From positions 1 through 7,275 of the forward strand of contig PNNU01000164.1 in the NCBI GenBank assembly GCA_013824385.1: a stretch of DNA of 7,275 nucleotides. The letters run 5' to 3'. The notes beneath the pieces are model-generated. The model did not search any database. It saw only the letters and a program-made list of their open reading frames with translations, and was not told where the DNA came from. Position numbers and translations under genes: made by a program. This document shows positions 1 through 6,112 of the stretch, piece by piece; the stretch's first letter is position 1; each line of letters opens with the position of its first letter. Origin of the DNA: Anaerolinea sp. GTDB lineage: Bacteria; Chloroflexota; Anaerolineae; Anaerolineales; Anaerolineaceae.

Positions 1-75
1 TCGGCAACACCCAACGAAGTTTTCGGATAATACTAATTGCGTGATAATTTGTTTAAACCAAATATTTTTACGCAT
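1..75 (-). CDS. Start of a further gene, probably MalG-type permease (3' partial)
   Basis: An ATG at 75-73 overlaps the end of the preceding permease frame by 8 nt (TATGCGTAA), with AAGGGG at 82-87, 6 nt upstream, an excellent Shine-Dalgarno sequence. The visible 25 codons begin MRKNIWFKQIITQLVL, a basic start followed by the beginning of a possible membrane helix, as in MalG proteins. The position directly after a MalF-type gene supports this. The last nine codons (SENFVGCCR) are less hydrophobic than expected for that helix, so a frameshift near positions 20-30 cannot be excluded. The identity rests mainly on gene order. Confidence 0.5.
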   Translation of the reverse strand, partial: MRKNIWFKQIITQLVLSENFVGCCR

Positions 76-508
76 AAGTCACCCCTTCACCGGCCTTGCT
101 CCATCGATTAAGGAGAATTACGAAACCTATTAGTATCACTATTGTAATAATATTGAGAACCGCAGAAATCGAAAACTGACCATTAATAAAATATCCGCTG
201 ACATTAAAGAAATTATAAGATAGCGTCGCTAGAGTTGTTTCACCTGTCCGAAACGCTTGAAAAAGATAGAATTGATTGAAAGCAAAAATACCACGAATAA
301 TAATCGCGGGTATAAACCGAGGCATGAGCATCGGCCAGGTTACATAACGAAAAGTATTAAGGGAGTTTGCACCATCTAATGCAGCAGCATCATACACTTC
401 AGTGGGAAGCATTCTTAATCCCGCCGAAGCAGCCAGCATCATGAATGGAAAGCCATACCAAACTCCTGAGATCAATAAAACAACTAACCTTAGATTTGCA
501 GTTTGTTC
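68..508 (-). pseudogene. C-terminal part of the MalF-type permease, separated by the TAG
   Basis: This 146-codon continuation of the frame above holds the C-terminal half of the second MalF-like subunit. It has SGVWYGFPFMMLAASAG (membrane segment before the coupling loop), the EAA-type loop VYDAAALDGA with the conserved Gly and the closing WPMLMP, and two or three membrane helices at the end, including NIITIVILIGFVILL. EAA reads DAA here, a mild variant. It stops with TAA at 70-68. A restart at the TTG at 475 is formally possible but the preceding AGG is poorly spaced, and a protein lacking the first permease helices would not be expected to work. I therefore treat it as the tail of one interrupted gene and not as an independent gene. 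If the TAG is an error or is read through, it belongs to a 726-codon gene with the preceding entry. Confidence 0.8.
82..87 (-). promoter_or_regulatory. Ribosome binding site of the left-edge gene
   Basis: AAGGGG lies 6 nt before the ATG at 75-73, inside the last codons of the upstream permease frame. Such placement implies translational coupling and supports the partial gene as real. Confidence 0.65.
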
Positions 509-511
509 CTA
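509..511 (-). other. In-frame TAG interrupting the permease domain
   Basis: Reading the minus strand, codons ...GLNG-TAG-EQTANLRL... stay in one frame on both sides, and the residues after the stop continue a normal MalF-type domain. One substitution (for example from TGG or CAG) would explain it. All other stops in the window are TAA or TGA. Confidence 0.9.
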
Positions 512-2248
512 CCCGTTTAGCCCTGCAAATGGAAAACTTGAACCATATTGTTCAACTCCAAGGCTTAACCAGCCCGTTGCTGGTGCAAAAATATTGATCC
601 ACATTAATGCACCAATCATCTCTGGGATCGCCCAGGGTAAGATAAACAACGCCTCCCAACCTCTTTTGAATTGAACTCCTCGCTGCCAAAGTAGTAAAGC
701 CACGCCTATACCCAAAATAGATTGTAGAAACACAGAAAGAAATGTCCAAAATATATCGAAAAATAAGATGCCGCTCGATTTAATATAATCAAAAACAGGC
801 AAATAAGAAGAAGTACCTATGTAATTCACGTCTTTTGCACGGAATGGAAATTCCGTATTATCCGGAGGTATTCTCCCGGCTAATCCTCCCCACACCTCTC
901 TGAAAATGCCGCCATTCAACCCATCTTTCATTGAAACGCTATTAAAGTCCGTCAGAGAAACACCAGCCTGGAATAATAATGGAAGGAGTGTAAAAACCAG
1001 GAATGCGGTCAATCCTGGAATTAACCATGGAAGCGCTTTTTTAATATTGTTAGGTTCGATGATCTTGATTGAACGATTTTTGTTTTTAATACGGTCATAT
1101 AGACGAACAACTGGCTCAATGAATAGACCTTTTAATCCTTCAGAAGCCGTCAAGCATAGCGGTGCAGTGAGAATGACAATATATTGAGGCCATTTCGTCG
1201 GCCAAATCAACAGGAAAATTAATGCAACAAGAATCCAAATTGCATATACGGGTTGTTTTTTTAACTGCCGAGAGAAACCAAACAAAGCCAATAATGTAAT
1301 TAGTGGATCAATAGCAATGAGAATTGAGTTTGGCTGCCAAGCCTTGGGAGTCGTCATTAGCCAGATAAAGGGTTGCCACAAAGGAAACCCAGCGCTCTCT
1401 ACTTCACTTGCTCCTGATGAATAAGCGGCATGGTAGAAAATCGTTTCGTTTAGTCTATTAATTGGGTCTGCCCATAAATATGGATCGGTAATAATAAATA
1501 CCAGAAAAGCCAAAGAGCCCCAAACAAGGATCTTCGAAATACTCTTCTTTGTTTCCTGGTTTTCAACAGCGGTAATAAGCCAATCGATCACTATAGCAAT
1601 TCCAGCAACACAATATAAGTACTTGGAAGAGGCGGTGAGGCCCAGAAATATCGCCGATGGGATTAACCATCCCAGCCGAGTTTCTTTTTTAGGCTTATGC
1701 TGTTTCCAGTGTATATAGAATAGTACTGCCAGCAGGCTGGTTAAGGCTGGTAAAGCTTCAAGCATTATTTGCGAAACATATTTTACAGTAAAAGCATGAA
1801 CTGCAAGAAACACTCCCCCGATCGGATTGACAAGTGCGACAAGACCTGCAGTAATCGTACCGAAAACAGCGCTTGTGATGCGGGCGTTCCTCAAGAGGTC
1901 TCTTGGCAGATATCGGTTGGGCTCTGATGTAGTCGGGTGGTCGCCAATCAATGGTTTCTCAGGCAGCGACAGCAGACTCAAACCAAACACGACCTTTGCC
2001 AATGGTGGATGCTCTGGGCGATAATTCGTTTCCAGAAAAGCGGTCCAATTTCCGGTGCGGAAGATTGTTGTGTATTCCTGCGCGGCGCGCATATAATCAT
2101 CTTCATCGTAATCGATATTTAAGGTGGTCAAAGCATTCCATCTCAGCCCCCAAGCCAACAAAACGACGAGAAGCACGCTTATTGATAGAAAGAAAGGTTT
2201 AAGGAAAGGTTTATTATTCACAAATTTATATCCTGTTTTATAGTCCAA
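509..2248 (-). CDS. GT-C (PMT-like) glycosyltransferase fused to N-terminal half of a MalF-type permease, ended by in-frame TAG
   Basis: An integral membrane protein of two parts, 579 residues up to the TAG. Residues 1 to about 385 look like a family 39-type GT-C glycosyltransferase: a first membrane segment at 17-36, then the acidic IDYDEDDY (Asp48-Glu49, the usual metal/catalytic DE pair of the first loop), RPEHPPLAK at 77-85 (the HPPL signature), KYVSQIMLEAL at 156-166, and several further membrane helices ending in TKWPQYIVILTAPL near 351-364. Such enzymes move sugars from polyprenyl-phosphate donors at the outer membrane face. From about 400 the protein becomes a MalF-like permease: PWLIPGLTAFLVFTLLP, an external loop of about 60 residues, then ILPWAIPEMIGALMWINIF near 536-554. 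The start is TTG at 2248, immediately after the amylase TAA and in the same frame, with AGGGA 7 nt upstream; GTG at 2221 is an alternative start. The permease would lack its coupling loop unless the TAG is read through. The join is continuous in frame with no linker stop. Confidence 0.8.
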   Translation of the reverse strand: MDYKTGYKFVNNKPFLKPFFLSISVLLVVLLAWGLRWNALTTLNIDYDEDDYMRAAQEYTTIFRTGNWTAFLETNYRPEHPPLAKVVFGLSLLSLPEKPLIGDHPTTSEPNRYLPRDLLRNARITSAVFGTITAGLVALVNPIGGVFLAVHAFTVKYVSQIMLEALPALTSLLAVLFYIHWKQHKPKKETRLGWLIPSAIFLGLTASSKYLYCVAGIAIVIDWLITAVENQETKKSISKILVWGSLAFLVFIITDPYLWADPINRLNETIFYHAAYSSGASEVESAGFPLWQPFIWLMTTPKAWQPNSILIAIDPLITLLALFGFSRQLKKQPVYAIWILVALIFLLIWPTKWPQYIVILTAPLCLTASEGLKGLFIEPVVRLYDRIKNKNRSIKIIEPNNIKKALPWLIPGLTAFLVFTLLPLLFQAGVSLTDFNSVSMKDGLNGGIFREVWGGLAGRIPPDNTEFPFRAKDVNYIGTSSYLPVFDYIKSSGILFFDIFWTFLSVFLQSILGIGVALLLWQRGVQFKRGWEALFILPWAIPEMIGALMWINIFAPATGWLSLGVEQYGSSFPFAGLNG

Positions 2249-3898
2249 TTATTTATCCCTGGGGATTATCTTGAAAATATATGTCGTATATGGCGCTAAT
2301 TGAACCAGCGGAACATAATCAGCAGAACCAAAATTACTTACCTTTAAGTCTGAAGGGACGCCTTCCCCCATCAGCATCTCCAGTTTATATTCCCCTTCCT
2401 TAAGAGTGGATGCATTCCAATTCAAACGATACTCATCAATGATTTCTTTGGTCATGTTTACCAGAACAAGGATGGATTCCTTTTTACTTTTGCGCAGAGC
2501 AGCATATATTCCCCGGTTTGATACCGACACATGGGTATAGCCACCAATCGATAGAACTGGATATTGAGTTCTTAGCCGGATTAATTCTTTGTAATAATTG
2601 AGAAGCGAATCTGGATCAGCAAGCTCTGCCTGAACATTAGCAGCCATATAGTTCTCCCCTAGTTCTCGCCATGGAGTTGTGGTTGTGAAACCAGCATGGC
2701 TGTTATCAGACCACTGCATCGGCTTTCGAATATCTTCGTCAGGTTTGGTACCTTCCATTCCGATCTCCTCTCCGTAATAGATAAACGGCGTTCCTGGAGA
2801 GGTCAACAAGAATGTCGCTGCAACTTTAGCTTTATCGATGTTTCCGCCCACGACGCTCATGACACGATTCTGATCATGGTTCGTCAGGAAAGTCCCAAAT
2901 GTCCAATCAGGGTTATCTTTTTCTATAAATGTTACAGCGCTGCCAATCCCTGAGATCGACCCGCCATTGGCGCTGTTCACAAATCCACTTGCCAATTCGA
3001 AATTAAAGACCATGTCCATCTGGTCGCCTGCATAGGTTGCTGCAACTCGTGCATCACTCGCGGAAACCTCACCGACCACAAACGCATTTGGATTAACCTC
3101 TTTATAAAATGTATAGAACTGTTTAAACCAGTCATGAGTGGCTTTGGTATTATCGAGTTTATCGCCTTCCTCGATCAAATGTTTCGCAGCGTCAATCCTG
3201 AAACCATCGACACCAATTTCGCTTAACCAGTATTCCGTAACTTTTTCCATTTGTTCCGTTACTTTTGGATTTTTAAAGTTGAGATCAGGCATGCAATCGC
3301 AGAAATAACCATAGTAATAATTTGAGGTCGGTCCAACCCCTGCCGAATGCCAGCGGTTGCCTTCATTTTCAGGGGACCACACGTACCAATCATGGTATGC
3401 CGAGCCTTCCATGGAACTCGCGTCCTTGAAGAACGGATGCTGATTTGAGGTATGGTTTAGAACGAGGTCAATGATCACTTTAATTCCACGTTTATGGGCT
3501 TCCTCCAGAAAATGTTTAAAATCCGCCAAACTGCCATACTCTGGATTGACTCCGTAATAATTCAGTACGTCATATCCATGATAGGAAGGGGATGGATGAA
3601 TTGGCATTAGCCAAATTGCTGTAATTCCAAGATCAGTGTTTGTTTCTGGATTCCCATCGTTCAGGTAATCCAATTTTTCAGTGATGCCATTAAAATCCCC
3701 GATCCCGTCGTCATTACTGTCATAAAAACTGGCCACAAAAATCTCATAAAAGACGGCTGTTCTCCACCATAGCGATGAGATCAATAAAGGCTCAGTTTCC
3801 TTTACATTTCTTGTTAGTAACTCTCTCGGTTGAACAAACGTACATCCTGCCATGAGTGTCAAAACCATTGGTAATAATAAAAACAATTTTTTCTTCAT
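2249..3898 (-). CDS. Lipoprotein alpha-amylase, glycoside hydrolase family 13 (GH13_36-like)
   Basis: Cell-surface alpha-glucan hydrolase, 549 residues, retaining alpha-1,4 (possibly also alpha-1,6) specificity. The N-terminus MKKKLFLLLPMVLTLMAGC is a type II signal peptide with the lipidated Cys at 19. A Ca-binding type loop DSNDDGIGD occupies 60-68. All GH13 catalytic blocks are intact: region I DLVLNH 144-149, region V MPDLN 203-207, region II GFRIDAAKH 232-240 with nucleophile Asp236, region III VVGEV with acid/base Glu277, region IV NHD 340-342 with Asp342; RKPMQW at 391-396 is also typical. A small beta domain forms the C-terminus from about residue 450. MPDLN in region V is known for the intermediate subfamily GH13_36, between oligo-1,6-glucosidases and neopullulanases. 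The ATG has GGAG 8 nt upstream. Its products would feed the binding protein and MalFG. Exact substrate preference cannot be read from sequence. Confidence 0.93.
   Translation of the reverse strand: MKKKLFLLLPMVLTLMAGCTFVQPRELLTRNVKETEPLLISSLWWRTAVFYEIFVASFYDSNDDGIGDFNGITEKLDYLNDGNPETNTDLGITAIWLMPIHPSPSYHGYDVLNYYGVNPEYGSLADFKHFLEEAHKRGIKVIIDLVLNHTSNQHPFFKDASSMEGSAYHDWYVWSPENEGNRWHSAGVGPTSNYYYGYFCDCMPDLNFKNPKVTEQMEKVTEYWLSEIGVDGFRIDAAKHLIEEGDKLDNTKATHDWFKQFYTFYKEVNPNAFVVGEVSASDARVAATYAGDQMDMVFNFELASGFVNSANGGSISGIGSAVTFIEKDNPDWTFGTFLTNHDQNRVMSVVGGNIDKAKVAATFLLTSPGTPFIYYGEEIGMEGTKPDEDIRKPMQWSDNSHAGFTTTTPWRELGENYMAANVQAELADPDSLLNYYKELIRLRTQYPVLSIGGYTHVSVSNRGIYAALRKSKKESILVLVNMTKEIIDEYRLNWNASTLKEGEYKLEMLMGEGVPSDLKVSNFGSADYVPLVQLAPYTTYIFKIIPRDK
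2256..2260 (-). promoter_or_regulatory. Ribosome binding site of the glycosyltransferase-permease gene
   Basis: AGGGA sits 7 nt before the TTG at 2248, within the last amylase codons. A second candidate, AGGA about 9 nt before the GTG at 2221, makes the exact start uncertain. Confidence 0.5.
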
Positions 3899-3917
3899 TC
3901 CATTTGCTCCAGAATTG

Positions 3918-3943
3918 AAAAGACGGCCTCTCGGCCGCCTTTT
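3918..3943 (-). terminator. Intercistronic hairpin between malG and the amylase gene
   Basis: On the minus strand GGCGGCC and GGCCGTC pair around a GAGA (GNRA) loop, extended by four A-T pairs to an 11-bp stem and ending in TTTT. One internal pair is G-U on the minus strand and an A-C mismatch on the plus strand, so it is adapted to minus-strand RNA. The T tract is short (TTTTCAATT), so it may be a leaky terminator or an mRNA-stabilising element. It sits in the 51-nt gap, leaving the amylase Shine-Dalgarno GGAG (3907-3910) free downstream. Confidence 0.7.
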
Positions 3944-3949
3944 TCTTTG

Positions 3950-4969
3950 TCAGCCTTTAACGCCGCCAGCGGTTAACCCGCTTACAATTTGCTTTTGCAG
4001 CAATACGTACACAATTGCGACAGGTAAAGCCACAATGATTGCCATTGCAGCAAAGCGATTCCATGGAATGGAACTTGCGTATTGGCCTGTCATGTTATAT
4101 AGCGTCATTGCCAGGGTGTAATCTTGTGGTTTGGTCAGGAATAACCAGGGCAAAACAAACTCCTGCCAGTGCCCGATAAAGCCGAGGAAAAACGTCACAG
4201 CCATTTGAGGCGCTGCTAACGGCAAGACAATTCTAAAAAAAACTTGATTTGAATCCGCACCATCAATTGCCGCAGCTTCTTCCAGCTCTTTCGGAATTGT
4301 ATCCAGATAGCCTTTCAGATTCCAAACCGCAAATGGTAAAGCTGTAGAAATCATGGCTATACCCACTCCGATCAAGGAATCCCTTAAATTGAAAAGCAGT
4401 TTTGCCGCAACACCTGGATCGCATGCAGAGAATGGTTGTATTGCCATTGCGCCATCCGCGCAAGTCTTAACCTGCAAGCTATTCATCAATAAAAACAAAG
4501 GGGTTGCAAGACCTACCGCTGGCATCAGCAACGGAATAAAGACCAATATCATCAACATCTGGCGCAGTTTAAACTTGAAACGCGAAAAAGCATATGCCGC
4601 AGTAACGGCTACAAGCAGCGCAACGAGTCCCACGATAACTGAAAGCAAGAAACTATTCTTTAAGAGCTCCAAAAAGGTTACCGGGTTAGCGGTTGGGCGG
4701 GTTAATACTTGTTGAAAGGCGACCAGAGAGATTTCTTTTGGAAATAGTTCCAAGGTTGAGGGTCTTGTTGATTTAGAACTGAATGCGAGGGTGATAATAT
4801 ACATGATCGGAAACATCACTTCAATAGTGATAAGGAGACATAACAATTGAATAACCAACTGCCTCCAAAGGGGTAGTTTCTCGCTCCCACCCTTGCTGCC
4901 AGAAGTATCTATGTTAAAAAAACGAACAAGAAAGTTCTTTGGTTTGTCTGTTTGGGTTATGGTTGTCAT
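3950..4969 (-). CDS. malG: MalG-type sugar ABC transporter permease
   Basis: Second membrane subunit of the same importer, 339 residues. The ATG at 4969 follows the malF stop after one base, with GGAG 7 nt upstream inside the last malF codons; an extended frame to a TTG at 5041 would overlap malF by 71 nt and is not favoured. A basic, hydrophilic N-terminus of about 35 residues leads to the first membrane segment (QLVIQLLCLLITIEVMFPIM). The EAA loop is LEEAAAIDGAD with EAA at 231-233 and Gly at 237. The protein ends in GLTAGGVKG, the same ending as in E. coli MalG, a good sign of the maltose-type subfamily. One oddity is an extra hydrophilic stretch at about 165-195 on the predicted external side with Cys at 170 and 183. 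The stop is followed by a hairpin and then the amylase gene. The substrate is inferred to be maltodextrin. Confidence 0.92.
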   Translation of the reverse strand: MTTITQTDKPKNFLVRFFNIDTSGSKGGSEKLPLWRQLVIQLLCLLITIEVMFPIMYIITLAFSSKSTRPSTLELFPKEISLVAFQQVLTRPTANPVTFLELLKNSFLLSVIVGLVALLVAVTAAYAFSRFKFKLRQMLMILVFIPLLMPAVGLATPLFLLMNSLQVKTCADGAMAIQPFSACDPGVAAKLLFNLRDSLIGVGIAMISTALPFAVWNLKGYLDTIPKELEEAAAIDGADSNQVFFRIVLPLAAPQMAVTFFLGFIGHWQEFVLPWLFLTKPQDYTLAMTLYNMTGQYASSIPWNRFAAMAIIVALPVAIVYVLLQKQIVSGLTAGGVKG

Positions 4970-4970
4970 C

Positions 4971-5984
4971 TTAAGACTCCGAATAACTTTCTGTGGCTCG
5001 TGTGATGCGGTTTGTAATAAGGAAAATTGAAAGCACCACAAAGAATATGATCACAGAGAATGCGCCAGCAGCGCCGTACAAGCGTAAATTCCTTACAAGG
5101 TCGTAAGCGAAAGTTACCAGAATCTCTGTCGTTCTTGCTGGTCCACCACCTGACATGAAGTAAACAAAATTAAAGAGATTGAAAGACATGGTGAACCCGT
5201 ACATGGCAGCCGGGATCATTGCTGGTCTGATCAAAGGAACTGTTATATTCCAAAACTGAAAGGTGCGTGATGCCCCATCAATGGAGGCTGCTTCATAAAG
5301 TTCTTTTGGAATGCTTTGCAGGGCGCCTGTTGCCACTAAAACCATAAAAGGCCAACCTAACCAAAAATTGGCGATCATCATGGCATAGTATGCCAATGGC
5401 AGCGGACCGTTTGGCAGAAGCCATGGAATTGGAGGTTTATATTCAAATAACCAACGGATTTTCACAGGGTCAATATTCCCAAACAATTGGGAGGTTGCTG
5501 TTAAAGCCTGGTTCATCGCGCCGTATTGCTCATCAAAAATGTTCCGCCAAATGGTTCCCACTACAATTGGAGGAATGACAACAGGAAGGACGTAAATGGC
5601 ACGATATAGTCTCTTGAACCAGATGCCTTTCACATTCATTAATACTGCGATTAAAACACCAGCCGGGACATGAACCATTACATTTGTTATGGCCCACCAG
5701 AAGTTGTAGGTCAGAACTCTGAAGAAATCAAAATTCTGAACTGGCAGTCCGCCGGTGATGATATCTATGTAATTTTTAAATTGAATATGGTTCAACTTTG
5801 GGGAATTTAATCCCAATAAAAGGTCTTTTGTCTGAAAATCAGTGAACGAAATGATAACCTGGTAGACCAAAGGGTAAAAAGTAATTACCCCTAGCACAAC
5901 AAACGCAGGTAATAAATATAGATATGGGATGAATGCACGCCGTAAGTTGACTTTGCGCTTTACCGGTACAGTTATCGTTGCCAT
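4971..5984 (-). CDS. malF: MalF-type sugar ABC transporter permease
   Basis: Inner-membrane permease of a carbohydrate importer (binding-protein-dependent transport family, MalF/UgpA type), 337 residues from the chosen ATG. A basic N-terminus is followed by a first membrane segment near residues 18-45 (YLYLLPAFVVLGVITFYP), and at least five more hydrophobic segments follow. The cytoplasmic coupling loop reads LYEAASIDGA with EAA at 231-233, Gly at 237 and the terminal Pro residues at 250 and 254; this loop docks on the ATPase, which is not encoded here. The length is usual for the compact MalF of Gram-positive-type bacteria, lacking the large periplasmic domain of E. coli MalF. The ATG at 5984 is chosen over a GTG at 6050 because of its GAGGGA site and because the longer start lies in a hairpin. 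Its stop TAA is one base from the malG ATG, so the two are likely translationally coupled and form the heterodimeric channel. Confidence 0.9.
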   Translation of the reverse strand: MATITVPVKRKVNLRRAFIPYLYLLPAFVVLGVITFYPLVYQVIISFTDFQTKDLLLGLNSPKLNHIQFKNYIDIITGGLPVQNFDFFRVLTYNFWWAITNVMVHVPAGVLIAVLMNVKGIWFKRLYRAIYVLPVVIPPIVVGTIWRNIFDEQYGAMNQALTATSQLFGNIDPVKIRWLFEYKPPIPWLLPNGPLPLAYYAMMIANFWLGWPFMVLVATGALQSIPKELYEAASIDGASRTFQFWNITVPLIRPAMIPAAMYGFTMSFNLFNFVYFMSGGGPARTTEILVTFAYDLVRNLRLYGAAGAFSVIIFFVVLSIFLITNRITRATESYSES

Positions 5985-5987
5985 CAG

Positions 5988-5993
5988 TCCCTC
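5988..5993 (-). promoter_or_regulatory. Ribosome binding site that fixes the malF start
   Basis: GAGGGA lies 3 nt before the ATG at 5984-5982. It favours that ATG over the upstream in-frame GTG at 6050, which falls inside the intergenic hairpin and has no comparable Shine-Dalgarno sequence. Confidence 0.7.
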
Positions 5994-6023
5994 GCGAATA
6001 TGGTCCGGGTGGATTTTTGTAAA

Positions 6024-6061
6024 AGTCAAAGCAAATGAGATCGCTCCCACTTGCTTTGACT
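6024..6061 (-). terminator. Strong hairpin between binding protein and malF (attenuator/partial terminator)
   Basis: On the minus strand the arms GTCAAAGCAA and TTGCTTTGAC are perfect complements, and the pairing continues inward to a 16-bp stem closed by a GCGA (GNRA-type) loop; one more A-T pair closes the base. Two inner pairs are G-U on the minus strand but would be A-C mismatches on the plus strand, so the structure is built for minus-strand RNA. Four T follow the stem, then ACAAAAA, so termination is probably incomplete. It lies 51 nt beyond the binding-protein stop, about 40 nt before the malF start. Such a structure typically stops part of the transcription or protects the upstream mRNA 3' end, giving more binding protein than permease. 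The structure is seen directly; the role is inferred. Confidence 0.75.
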
Positions 6062-6112
6062 CGAAGCCTTGGTTAAATGAGTAAATTATCCATTAGCCAA
6101 GTAGTAAATTTC

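Noticed and set aside
68..475. Independent small permease gene from TTG at 475
   Set aside because: The frame is continuous with the gene before the TAG and the sequence starts in mid-domain; there is no well-placed ribosome binding site.
3899..3949. Promoter or operator before the amylase gene
   Set aside because: The 51-nt gap is filled by the hairpin and Shine-Dalgarno region; no convincing -35/-10 pair or LacI-type palindrome is visible.
4970..5041. Longer malG reading from TTG at 5041
   Set aside because: It would overlap malF by 71 nt; the ATG at 4969 is well spaced from GGAG and gives a usual MalG N-terminus.
5985..6050. Longer malF reading from GTG at 6050
   Set aside because: The start lies inside the 16-bp hairpin and lacks a Shine-Dalgarno sequence, while the ATG at 5984 has GAGGGA close by; the extra 22 residues do not resemble a MalF N-terminus.
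6062..6112. Short imperfect inverted repeat CTTGGCTAA / TTAACCAAG and repeated AATTTACT after the binding-protein stop
   Set aside because: Stem has a mismatch and a wide AT-rich loop; it could be chance in AT-rich spacer and shows no operator or promoter pattern.
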